Positions 7,273 to 12,761 of a DNA stretch of 12,761 bases are shown piece by piece. The notes beneath the pieces were generated by a model. That model did no database searches. It saw only the letters and a program-made list of their open reading frames with translations, and was not told where the DNA came from. Origin of the DNA: CAZWZG01 sp964638245. GTDB lineage: Bacteria; Pseudomonadota; Alphaproteobacteria; Rhodobacterales; Rhodobacteraceae. The stretch is taken from the NCBI GenBank assembly GCA_964638245.1, contig CAZWZG010000087.1, positions 1 through 12,761 on the forward strand. The letters run 5' to 3'. Each line of letters starts with the position of its first letter. The first letter of the stretch is position 1. The translations under genes were made by a program, and so were the position numbers.

Positions 7273-7313
7273 CCGCCCTTGACCCTGCGCTGTGCTCTGG
7301 CCAGAAGGCGCCG

Positions 7314-8018
7314 ATGTCAAAAACGGACGCTCAACACCAGCGCAACTTCTATGGTCGGCTCAAGGGCAAGTCGCTCAAGCCGTCGCAGAAGCGCTATCTC
7401 GACGAAGATCTGGCAAAGCTGTCGCCGGGCCCTGTGACGTTTGACGCCAACCCAGATCGGACGCCGCTGGACCTGAAGGCGCGTTTTGGCGATCGACCGG
7501 TTTGGCTCGAAGTCGGTTTCGGCGGAGGTGAGCACCTGGTTCACCAAGCCGTCTCGAACCCGGAAACGGCGATTATCGGTGCGGAGCCCTATATCAACGG
7601 CGTCGCCATGCTGTTGGGCAAGATCCGTCGCGCTGAGGCCACCAATATTGCGCTGCACCCCGGCGACGCGCGCGACCTTATGGATGTGCTTCCCGATGGC
7701 TCAATTGAAAAGGCGTTCCTGCTTTATCCTGATCCGTGGCCAAAGAAGCGGCATCACCGGCGTCGATTTGTGACGCCTGAGCATTTGGACCCGCTGCATC
7801 GCGTCCTTAAGCCGGGCGCCCTGTTCCGAGTTGCCACCGATATCGGTGATTATGCCCGCCAGGCCTTGGAAGAAATCCCCAAAGCAGGCTTTGACTGGTT
7901 GGCGGAGGGGCCGAGCGACTGGCAAGACCCTTGGGACGATTGGCTTTCGACGCGCTATGAGCAAAAAGCGCTGCGCGAAGGGCGCACGCCGATCTATCTG
8001 ACCTTCCGGCGCATCTGA
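7314..8018 (+). CDS. trmB: tRNA (guanine-N7)-methyltransferase
   Basis: A 234-residue TrmB that methylates N7 of G46 in the tRNA variable loop, using SAM. Visible signatures are the SAM-binding loop VWLEVGFGGGEHL (63-75), the acidic end of the next strand (IGAEPYINGV, 88-97), and the tRNA-binding/catalytic stretch YPDPWPKKRHHRRRFV (138-153). The C-terminal TRYEQKALREGRTPIYL (213-229) is also characteristic. AGAAGG at 7303-7308 is a good ribosome binding site for the ATG at 7314. The 41-base gap to the preceding membrane protein gene suggests they share a transcript. A hairpin with a T-rich tail closes the unit 6 bases after the stop. In relatives trmB is typically close to metK, so the 2-kb gene between them looks inserted. 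Confidence 0.97.
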   Translation: MSKTDAQHQRNFYGRLKGKSLKPSQKRYLDEDLAKLSPGPVTFDANPDRTPLDLKARFGDRPVWLEVGFGGGEHLVHQAVSNPETAIIGAEPYINGVAMLLGKIRRAEATNIALHPGDARDLMDVLPDGSIEKAFLLYPDPWPKKRHHRRRFVTPEHLDPLHRVLKPGALFRVATDIGDYARQALEEIPKAGFDWLAEGPSDWQDPWDDWLSTRYEQKALREGRTPIYLTFRRI

Positions 8019-8023
8019 CATTT

Positions 8024-8047
8024 CTTGCCTTCGGCGAGGATATTTTT
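8024..8047 (+). terminator. Intrinsic terminator after trmB
   Basis: CTTGCC (8024-8029) pairs with GGCGAG (8033-8038) around the loop TTC, with one G-U pair, and is followed directly by GATATTTTT (8039-8047). The hairpin starts 5 bases after the trmB stop. This hairpin-GATATTT layout is one I associate with transcript ends in Rhodobacteraceae. Confidence 0.7.
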
Positions 8048-8116
8048 GGACCTTTGGAGGGAGCGGACGCATGGACGATCCGCGGTGCTTGCGCTATCAG
8101 CGCGCGTGATGTGATT

Positions 8117-8124
8117 GAGGGAGA
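8117..8124 (+). promoter_or_regulatory. Ribosome binding site deciding the aroA start
   Basis: GAGGGAGA ends 4 bases before the ATG at 8129. It makes this ATG a better start than the upstream in-frame ATG at 8054, which would add 25 residues not expected in EPSP synthases. Confidence 0.7.
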
Positions 8125-8128
8125 CACC

Positions 8129-9478
8129 ATGTCCGGCCACGGCGATCCGATACCAATGACGGTGCACCCGTCCGGGCCCCTGCGCGGTACGGCGACCATT
8201 CCCGGCGACAAGTCGATCAGTCACCGTTCCTTGATCCTTGGGGCGCTTTCGGTGGGTGAGACGAAGATCGAGGGCCTGCTCGAAGGGCAGGATGTGCTCG
8301 ACACCGGACGGGCGATGCAGGCCTTTGGGGCTGAGGTCACCAAAGACCATGCCGGGGTCTGGCATGTCTGGGGCGTTGGCACTGGCGGATTTTCGGAGCC
8401 CGAGGCCGTCATCGACTGCGGAAACGCAGGCACCGGCGTGCGTCTTATCATGGGGGCCATGGCGACAACGGCCATCACGACGACATTTACAGGCGACGCA
8501 TCACTGCGATCGCGCCCTATGGGCCGGATCACGGATCCCCTGACGCTTTTCGGTACGGCATCCTATGGCCGCGCTGGCGGGCGCCTGCCGATGACGATCG
8601 TTGGCGCCGCCAACCCGGTGCCCGTGCACTACACGACCCCAATGGCGTCGGCGCAGGTAAAGTCGGCCGTTCTTCTTGCCGGGCTCAACGCCCCGGGCCA
8701 AACCATCGTGACCGAGGCAACGGCCACGCGCGACCATACAGAACGCATGCTGCGCGGGTTTGGAGCAGAAGTCGTCACCGAGGTGACACCTGAAGGCCAT
8801 GTGATCACGCTCACCGGGCAGCCTGAACTCAAGCCGCAGTCGATCGTCGTGCCGCGCGATCCATCCTCGGCGGCTTTCCCTGTTTGTGCGGCCCTGATCA
8901 CCGAAGGGTCGGACGTGTTGGTGCCCAACATCGGGCTGAACCCGACGCGGGCCGGTCTATACCAGACGTTGATCGACATGGGCGCCGATCTGACGCTAGA
9001 AAACGAGCGCGAAGAGGGCGGCGAACCGGTGGCTGACCTGCGCGCACGCTATTCCCCCAGCATGTTGGGCATCGATGTGCCGCCCGAACGTGCGGCCTCG
9101 ATGATCGACGAATACCCGGTTCTTTCGGTGGTGGCCGCCCATGCGACGGGGGTGACGCGCATGACCGGGATTCACGAATTGCGCGTGAAGGAAAGCGACC
9201 GGATCGACGCCATGGCGCGTGGCCTTGAAGCCAATGGGATCAACGTCCGCGAGACGCAGGACAGCATGACCGTGACCGGGAACGGTCCGGGGTCCGTTAA
9301 GGGTGGTGGTCGCGTCGAAGCGCGGCTTGACCACCGCATTGCGATGTCATTCGCTTGTCTGGGCATGAGCGCTCAGAACCCGGTGCATATCGATGATGCC
9401 GGCCCGATTGCGACATCCTTCCCGATTTTCGAAGACCTCATGACATCGCTTGGGGCCAAGCTGGAGCGGGCTGCTTGA
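8129..9478 (+). CDS. aroA: EPSP synthase (3-phosphoshikimate 1-carboxyvinyltransferase), class II-like
   Basis: A 449-residue enzyme of the shikimate pathway that transfers the enolpyruvyl group of PEP to shikimate-3-phosphate. Signatures are GDKSISHRS (26-34), SLRSRPMGR (125-133), SAQVKSA (174-180), TRDHTERML (200-208), SMIDEYP with the catalytic Asp at 327, LRVKESDR with Glu 355, and DHRIAMSF (401-408). SAQVKSAVLLAGLN and DHTERMLRGFGA place it with the CP4-like class II enzymes. The loop NAGTG (99-103) has Gly 101 where the glyphosate-insensitive CP4 enzyme has Ala, so tolerance cannot be assumed. The start at 8129 is chosen by the strong ribosome binding site. The stop overlaps the TTG start of the next gene. 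It probably has its own promoter after the trmB terminator, but I could not identify one. Confidence 0.97.
   Translation: MSGHGDPIPMTVHPSGPLRGTATIPGDKSISHRSLILGALSVGETKIEGLLEGQDVLDTGRAMQAFGAEVTKDHAGVWHVWGVGTGGFSEPEAVIDCGNAGTGVRLIMGAMATTAITTTFTGDASLRSRPMGRITDPLTLFGTASYGRAGGRLPMTIVGAANPVPVHYTTPMASAQVKSAVLLAGLNAPGQTIVTEATATRDHTERMLRGFGAEVVTEVTPEGHVITLTGQPELKPQSIVVPRDPSSAAFPVCAALITEGSDVLVPNIGLNPTRAGLYQTLIDMGADLTLENEREEGGEPVADLRARYSPSMLGIDVPPERAASMIDEYPVLSVVAAHATGVTRMTGIHELRVKESDRIDAMARGLEANGINVRETQDSMTVTGNGPGSVKGGGRVEARLDHRIAMSFACLGMSAQNPVHIDDAGPIATSFPIFEDLMTSLGAKLERAA
9463..9470 (+). promoter_or_regulatory. Ribosome binding site for the TTG-started GFA gene
   Basis: GGAGCGGG lies near the end of aroA. 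Its GGAG core ends 8 bases before the TTG at 9475, which supports that unusual start codon. Confidence 0.55.
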
Positions 9479-9873
9479 AAGGGTCTTGCCTGTGCGGAGC
9501 GGTTCGTTTTGAGGTCTCGGGCGAATTGCGCCCCGTGATTGGCTGTCATTGCGCGCAGTGCCGCAAAACTTCGGGACACTACGTGGCCGCGACCTCGGCG
9601 CATCGTGATGACATTGCCATCGAGGGCGATGTGACATGGTATCAATCCAGCGAGGATGCGCGCCGCGGGTTTTGTGCGACCTGTGGCTCGAGCCTGTTCT
9701 GGGATGGACCTGGCGAAAACCTTTCAATCCATGCAGGCACACTTGATGGGTTGACCGGTCTTCAGTTGAGCGCCCACATCTTCGTCAAGGACAAAGGCGA
9801 CTACTACACGCTCGATCCCGATCTGCCACAGACCGAAGGGCAAGACCGGGCATACACGACGATGGTGACTTGA
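9475..9873 (+). CDS. GFA-family zinc-binding protein (Mss4-like fold)
   Basis: A 132-residue protein of the GFA (glutathione-dependent formaldehyde-activating enzyme-like) family. The full cysteine set is visible: GSCLCGAVRF with C5 and C7, CHCAQC with C24, C26 and C29, and CATCGSS with C67 and C70. These bind zinc, and in founding members assist glutathione-adduct chemistry. Most members have no proven substrate and the original formaldehyde-activating role has been questioned, so I leave function open. The start is TTG, overlapping the aroA TGA as TTGA. Family alignment needs the first Cys about four residues from the N terminus, which fits exactly. It ends 1 base before cmk, so aroA-GFA-cmk look translationally coupled. 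Cytoplasmic: no signal peptide or membrane segment. Confidence 0.92.
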   Translation: MKGSCLCGAVRFEVSGELRPVIGCHCAQCRKTSGHYVAATSAHRDDIAIEGDVTWYQSSEDARRGFCATCGSSLFWDGPGENLSIHAGTLDGLTGLQLSAHIFVKDKGDYYTLDPDLPQTEGQDRAYTTMVT

Positions 9874-9874
9874 G

Positions 9875-10489
9875 ATGGGGTTTATCGTTGCTGTCGACGG
9901 CCCGGCCGCTAGCGGAAAGGGTACAATTTCCCGCGCAGTTGCTGCGCGTTTCGGTTTTGCTCATCTTGATACTGGCTTGCTCTATCGTGCGGTAGGCAAG
10001 GCAGTTTTAGAGGGCATGGACCCTTTAGAATGCGCCCGGAATCTATCGACTGAGGCGCTGGACGACAATGCTCTGCGGACGTCGGAGATTGCCAAGGCAG
10101 CCTCACGCGTGGCCGCAATTGGTGAAGTTCGGGCAGCCTTGCTGGACTTCCAGCGCGCGTTTGCGCGTCGTGCTGGCGGTGCTGTGCTAGATGGACGAGA
10201 CATCGGGACGGTCATCGCACCTGAGGCAGAGGTAAAGCTCTTTGTCACTGCGACGCCGGAGGTTCGAGCAGCGCGAAGGTACCTCGAGCTCAAATCAAAT
10301 GGTCATGACGTTTCCAAAGAAAACGTTCTATCTGATATCCTCGCTCGTGATGCCAGAGACAGTGCCCGCGCGGATGCGCCGTTAAAGCAAGCTGCAGATG
10401 CTGAGGTCTTTGACACCAGTTACTTGTCTGTCGAAGAAGCCGTGGCTCGGGCTATTGGCATTGTGCAAGCTGCACATGCCCGCGGTTAG
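9875..10489 (+). CDS. cmk: Cytidylate kinase
   Basis: A 204-residue (d)CMP kinase that transfers phosphate from ATP to CMP or dCMP, feeding CTP and dCTP pools. Motifs are the P-loop GPAASGKGT (9-17), HLDTGLLYRA (30-39) for nucleotide binding, LDGRDIGTVI (105-114), and the lid-type RDARDSARADAPL (158-170). At 204 residues it is slightly shorter than E. coli Cmk but complete, ending FDTSYLSVEEAV...A as usual. The ATG lies 1 base after the GFA stop, with the end of GFA supplying the upstream region. In many bacteria rpsA (ribosomal protein S1) follows cmk; here a convergent glycosyltransferase gene lies 27 bases away instead. Some stretches look slightly more AT-rich than aroA, with a few rare Leu codons (TTA, CTA), a weak observation. 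Confidence 0.97.
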   Translation: MGFIVAVDGPAASGKGTISRAVAARFGFAHLDTGLLYRAVGKAVLEGMDPLECARNLSTEALDDNALRTSEIAKAASRVAAIGEVRAALLDFQRAFARRAGGAVLDGRDIGTVIAPEAEVKLFVTATPEVRAARRYLELKSNGHDVSKENVLSDILARDARDSARADAPLKQAADAEVFDTSYLSVEEAVARAIGIVQAAHARG

Positions 10490-10498
10490 CGCTGAAAC

Positions 10499-10527
10499 AA
10501 AAAAACCAAAGGTTGCCTAGGTTTTGG
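10499..10527 (-). terminator. Probable terminator of the glycosyltransferase gene
   Basis: On the minus strand, CCAAA (10527-10523) can pair with TTTGG (10510-10506), followed by seven T (10505-10499). The stem is short and its loop is long (12 bases, with a possible inner AGG/CCT pair). The T-tract just after the gene end supports termination. The hairpin includes the stop codon at 10519-10517. From the cmk side the T-tract would be an A-tract, so it mainly serves the minus strand. Confidence 0.5.
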
Positions 10528-11470
10528 CTTCGAGCCATCGGCGCCATTCGGGAGCCGTATGATTGAGTGCTTCTTCGAGTTCGCCATGAGGAAATGCATC
10601 AACCAGTTTCCTATCGCGATCGATTGCAAGACGTTCCTTTGGGTCCACCGCCGCGCGCAAACGACGCATCGGGCCGGGCTTAAGGTTCGCGCGCGTGTCC
10701 GCCAGAGACCAGAATGCGCCACCGGCTATCCGTTTTTGCTTTCGCACATAGCGTGACCCCGGATTTGTTTCGAGGTTGTAGTTGGCAAATCCACCGCCAG
10801 TCTTCAGAAATTTCAGGTGCCAATAAAGCCAACCAGAGAAACGACGCTCAAGGCCCGCCCTCTGAAATTGCTCAAACCGGGGGTCGTGTTTGAAAAACCG
10901 CTCTTTGCTCACCCGAAAATACCCGATATCGCCACCACCGGACACAGGTGCAGCGGATGGAATATGCAGACTGCCGCTTTCGTCGCGAATTAGATTTAGA
11001 CCTGAAAAGCAGTGGATCATGTTGTCAGCTGCACGGCCGGAGCGGATCTCGTCAATCTGTGGGGCAACGGCCCCTGGTATTGCAAGATGATCGTCGTCCA
11101 ACTTGACGGCCCACTGATATCGGGTCTTTGCAAGAGCAAAATTTGAGTAGGTCACGACCGACTCGGGCGCATCGCCCGGTGTTGAAATGTGCCCCTCACT
11201 TCCTTGTGGATGAACCTTTGGAAGGTAATGAAAAACGCGTAGTTTGGGACCAAGGTCGTTCTTTAAGCGCGCAAGGATGGCAGGGGTGCTGTCAGTGCAT
11301 TGGTTGTAGACAGCCACGATTTCGTCATAGAAGTCCGCGTGCGATCGGATCGAAGCTTCAAGAAAGTCGGCCCCGTTTCGCGTCCGCACGAAAGCCGAGA
11401 TCCCCGGCAAACGCTGACTCGGGTCCAGCATATCCGGGCTGAAACGAAACGTTTCTACATTTTCAGTCAT
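10517..11470 (-). CDS. Glycosyltransferase family 2-like protein
   Basis: A 317-residue protein with a GT-A-like nucleotide-sugar fold. The opening GISAFVRTRNGADFLEASIRS (23-43), then FYDEIVAVYNQCTDST (47-62), is the usual first beta-alpha-beta unit of GT2-like enzymes. WAVKLDDDH (120-128) carries the metal-binding DxD motif. No transmembrane helix is evident, so it probably acts in the cytoplasm or at the membrane face, for example on surface glycans; donor and acceptor cannot be read from the sequence. The C-terminal third is basic (RYVRKQKR at about 240-247). It is convergent with cmk, has a T-tract terminator at its 3' end, and lies 85 bases downstream of a small gene on the same strand. 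No polysaccharide cluster is visible nearby. A hairpin lies directly before the ATG. Confidence 0.85.
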   Translation of the reverse strand: MTENVETFRFSPDMLDPSQRLPGISAFVRTRNGADFLEASIRSHADFYDEIVAVYNQCTDSTPAILARLKNDLGPKLRVFHYLPKVHPQGSEGHISTPGDAPESVVTYSNFALAKTRYQWAVKLDDDHLAIPGAVAPQIDEIRSGRAADNMIHCFSGLNLIRDESGSLHIPSAAPVSGGGDIGYFRVSKERFFKHDPRFEQFQRAGLERRFSGWLYWHLKFLKTGGGFANYNLETNPGSRYVRKQKRIAGGAFWSLADTRANLKPGPMRRLRAAVDPKERLAIDRDRKLVDAFPHGELEEALNHTAPEWRRWLEAKT

Positions 11471-11493
11471 GCGGGATCCCCGTTCGGTCCCGC
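11471..11493 (-). promoter_or_regulatory. Hairpin abutting the glycosyltransferase start codon
   Basis: In the minus-strand transcript GCGGGA (11493-11488) pairs with TCCCGC (11476-11471), with an inner CCG/CGG pair. The 3' arm ends directly at the ATG. The only purine-rich ribosome binding site candidate (GGGGA) lies in the bulge and upper stem, so the hairpin could limit translation. It could instead mark the end of the upstream small gene's transcript, though no T-run follows. Confidence 0.35.
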
Positions 11494-11555
11494 ACTACCT
11501 AACTGCCTCAGGTTACTCGCGCAACGGCGCTGCCTCGCCACTGCACCAAACGAAC

Positions 11556-11744
11556 CTAGCCGCCGATATAGGCTCTGGCTGGGCGGTAGAAGACTTTCTG
11601 GTTGTGCAACCTTCCCAAGAGGTCCTGAACTTTGCGTGGTTCTGTCCGCGAAGGCGCATCGACCCGTTGCAAGGCGAGTAGCGCTGTTTCAATAAGTTCC
11701 ATGTCTTCCGGTGAAAGCGTGAAGCTTAGGTTTGGCTTGGGCAT
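11556..11744 (-). CDS. Small conserved-looking protein, 62 residues
   Basis: A 62-residue protein I cannot name. It starts MPKPNLSFTLSPEDMELIETAL and ends LLGRLHNQKVFYRPARAYIGG. The composition is that of a real soluble protein: a short strand, an amphipathic helix (about 13-27), a basic linker, a second helix (about 38-46) and an aromatic/basic tail ending in IGG. The pattern 'LGRLHNQKV(F/W)YRP...GG' resembles small hypothetical proteins I recall from Rhodobacteraceae, but I cannot confirm that. The ribosome binding site is weak. A plausible promoter lies 29-57 bases upstream, leaving a very short leader. It precedes the glycosyltransferase on the same strand by 85 bases. No function is assigned. 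Confidence 0.6.
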   Translation of the reverse strand: MPKPNLSFTLSPEDMELIETALLALQRVDAPSRTEPRKVQDLLGRLHNQKVFYRPARAYIGG

Positions 11745-11772
11745 GGTTATGGGTCCGGCTCAAGTGGGGTTT

Positions 11773-11801
11773 GGTATACGAAGCGCATATGGCCTGGCCA
11801 A
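11773..11801 (-). promoter_or_regulatory. Possible promoter for the small minus-strand gene
   Basis: On the minus strand, TTGGCC (11801-11796) and TATACC (11778-11773) are 17 bases apart, a reasonable -35/-10 pair. The predicted transcript start near 11766 leaves a leader of about 21 bases before the ATG ending at 11744. Confidence 0.4.
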
Positions 11802-11868
11802 CCGCTGTTTCAAGGCTTTTTGCGAACCTTTTCAGGGTGTTCCACGGTATACAGTTAGGCCCTATCCG

Positions 11869-11897
11869 TTGCGTTGATGGTTTGCAGCAAGCATAAG
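11869..11897 (+). promoter_or_regulatory. Possible promoter for the aldo/keto reductase gene
   Basis: TTGCGT (11869-11874) and CATAAG (11892-11897) have 17-base spacing. The predicted transcript start near 11904 is just upstream of the AAGGAA ribosome binding site at 11911-11916. Both boxes match the consensus only moderately. Confidence 0.33.
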
Positions 11898-11922
11898 GGG
11901 CGCAGGCAACAAGGAACGCATT

Positions 11923-12761
11923 ATGGAGAAACGCAAAATCGGGACCGCGACCGTCTCGGCACTTGGTATCGGGGCGATGTCATTTGCCAATTTTTACGGC
12001 AAAACGACCGAGGAAAACTCCTACGCGATCCTTGATGCAGCGCGGGAAGCCAATGTCACCCATATCGATACGTCGAACGTCTATGGGGACGGGCGTTCTG
12101 AGTCGACCATCGGCACATGGCTGGCAGCGAACCCCGGTGAGCGGGCGAAAATGCACATTGCCACCAAGGCTGCGATCACGCGCGGCAACCCTGAGCGGCC
12201 CTTCAACAACGATCCGGCATATTTGGAAGAGTGTCTTGATGCATCGCTCAAGCGGATGGGAACCGACTATGTCGACCTGTTCTACATTCACAGGCGCGAG
12301 CGTGCGATCGAGATTGAGGCGGTGGCAGAAGCGTTGGCGCGTCTGATCGAGAAAGGCAAATGCCGGTCCGTCGGGTTTTCCGAGATCGCACCGACCTCTC
12401 TCAAGCGGGCGACATCCGTTTTGCCTGTTGCCGCGGTTCAATCCGAATACTCGCTTCAGACCCGTTTGCCGGAACTGGGGCTGCTGCAGGAATGCGCGCG
12501 GCAGGGCACGGCGCTTGTCGCGTTCTCGCCGGTGGGTCGCTCGTTGCTGACGGACAGTCCCCTTTCGCTCGACGCCATTTCGAAGCTGCAGTTCCTTCCC
12601 AACAATCCCCGCTTCACGGCTGGGAATTATGAGCGCAACATCAAGGCAACCGACCCGTTCCGCGAACTTGCAGCCGACATGGGCCTACCGGCGGCGGGTC
12701 TGGCCATCGCGTGGACGCTTGACCAAGGCCAACACGTGATCCCGATCCCGGGCACGCGCAG
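11923..12761 (+). CDS. Aldo/keto reductase, 3' end cut off by the window
   Basis: 279 codons of an open frame that continues past the window end. It is an NADPH-dependent aldo/keto reductase-type TIM barrel. The catalytic tetrad is readable: D49 in HIDTSNVYG, Y54 in VYGDG, K82 in IATKAA and H123 in LFYIHRRE. GRSESTIGTWL (57-67), KCRSVGFSE (146-154) and the C-terminal IPIPGTR are typical of the family, the last lying near the coenzyme-binding end. Most relatives have 'HRxDP' after the His; here it is HRRERAIEIEAV, a modest deviation. Substrate cannot be predicted. The start is fixed by AAGGAA at 11911-11916, 6 bases before the ATG. It is divergent from the small minus-strand gene, with 178 bases between them. 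Confidence 0.93.
   Translation, partial: MEKRKIGTATVSALGIGAMSFANFYGKTTEENSYAILDAAREANVTHIDTSNVYGDGRSESTIGTWLAANPGERAKMHIATKAAITRGNPERPFNNDPAYLEECLDASLKRMGTDYVDLFYIHRRERAIEIEAVAEALARLIEKGKCRSVGFSEIAPTSLKRATSVLPVAAVQSEYSLQTRLPELGLLQECARQGTALVAFSPVGRSLLTDSPLSLDAISKLQFLPNNPRFTAGNYERNIKATDPFRELAADMGLPAAGLAIAWTLDQGQHVIPIPGTR

Noticed and set aside
8054..8128. N-terminal extension of aroA from the ATG at 8054
   Set aside because: The added 25 residues do not look like EPSP synthase, and the strong ribosome binding site at 8117-8124 points to 8129.
10559..11442. Plus-strand frames across the glycosyltransferase
   Set aside because: Short, Arg/Cys-rich and overlapping each other; the minus-strand frame is continuous and has GT2 motifs.
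11469..11877. Plus-strand frames of 70 and 81 codons between the glycosyltransferase and the reductase
   Set aside because: No ribosome binding sites and no family-like sequence; they overlap the better-supported minus-strand small gene.

Overview
The window reads as a chromosomal segment of a marine-type alphaproteobacterium, most likely Rhodobacteraceae (Roseobacter group). Three things point there: the gene order phoH/ybeZ - ybeY - ybeX(corC) - lnt - metK - trmB; a leader before metK that matches the SAM/SAH riboswitch, a class known from Rhodobacterales; and a short hairpin followed by GATATTTTT after trmB, a 3'-end style I associate with this family. The DNA is moderately GC-rich and densely coded. 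No rRNA, tRNA, insertion sequence, integrase or CRISPR array was seen, and no gene-free stretch exceeds 300 bases.

Region 1 (1-3853, + strand) is the ribosome/envelope block: the 3' end of a PhoH-like ATPase, an accessory YdeI/OmdA-family gene, the 16S rRNA endonuclease YbeY, the CBS-domain protein CorC/YbeX, and apolipoprotein N-acyltransferase Lnt, which overlaps corC by 4 bases. Region 2 (3850-5171) is metK with its own putative promoter, a SAM/SAH riboswitch whose pseudoknot covers the ribosome binding site, and a 3' hairpin. Region 3 (5248-8047) holds a 674-residue membrane-anchored protein of unknown function whose middle part resembles membrane-attack-complex/perforin (MACPF)-like proteins. 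It is followed 41 bases later by trmB and a terminator.

Region 4 (8129-10489, + strand) is a tight aroA - GFA-family - cmk cluster: EPSP synthase of the class II (CP4-like) type, a small zinc-binding protein starting at a TTG that overlaps the aroA stop, and cytidylate kinase. The rpsA gene that commonly follows cmk is absent. Instead comes region 5 (10499-11801, - strand): a glycosyltransferase-2-like gene with a terminator and a start-site hairpin, preceded by a 62-codon small gene with a plausible promoter. Region 6 (11869 to the end, + strand) starts a divergent aldo/keto reductase that runs off the window.

Most genes are conserved housekeeping functions. The least explained element is the membrane-anchored MACPF-like protein between metK and trmB. 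The best-supported regulatory element is the metK riboswitch.
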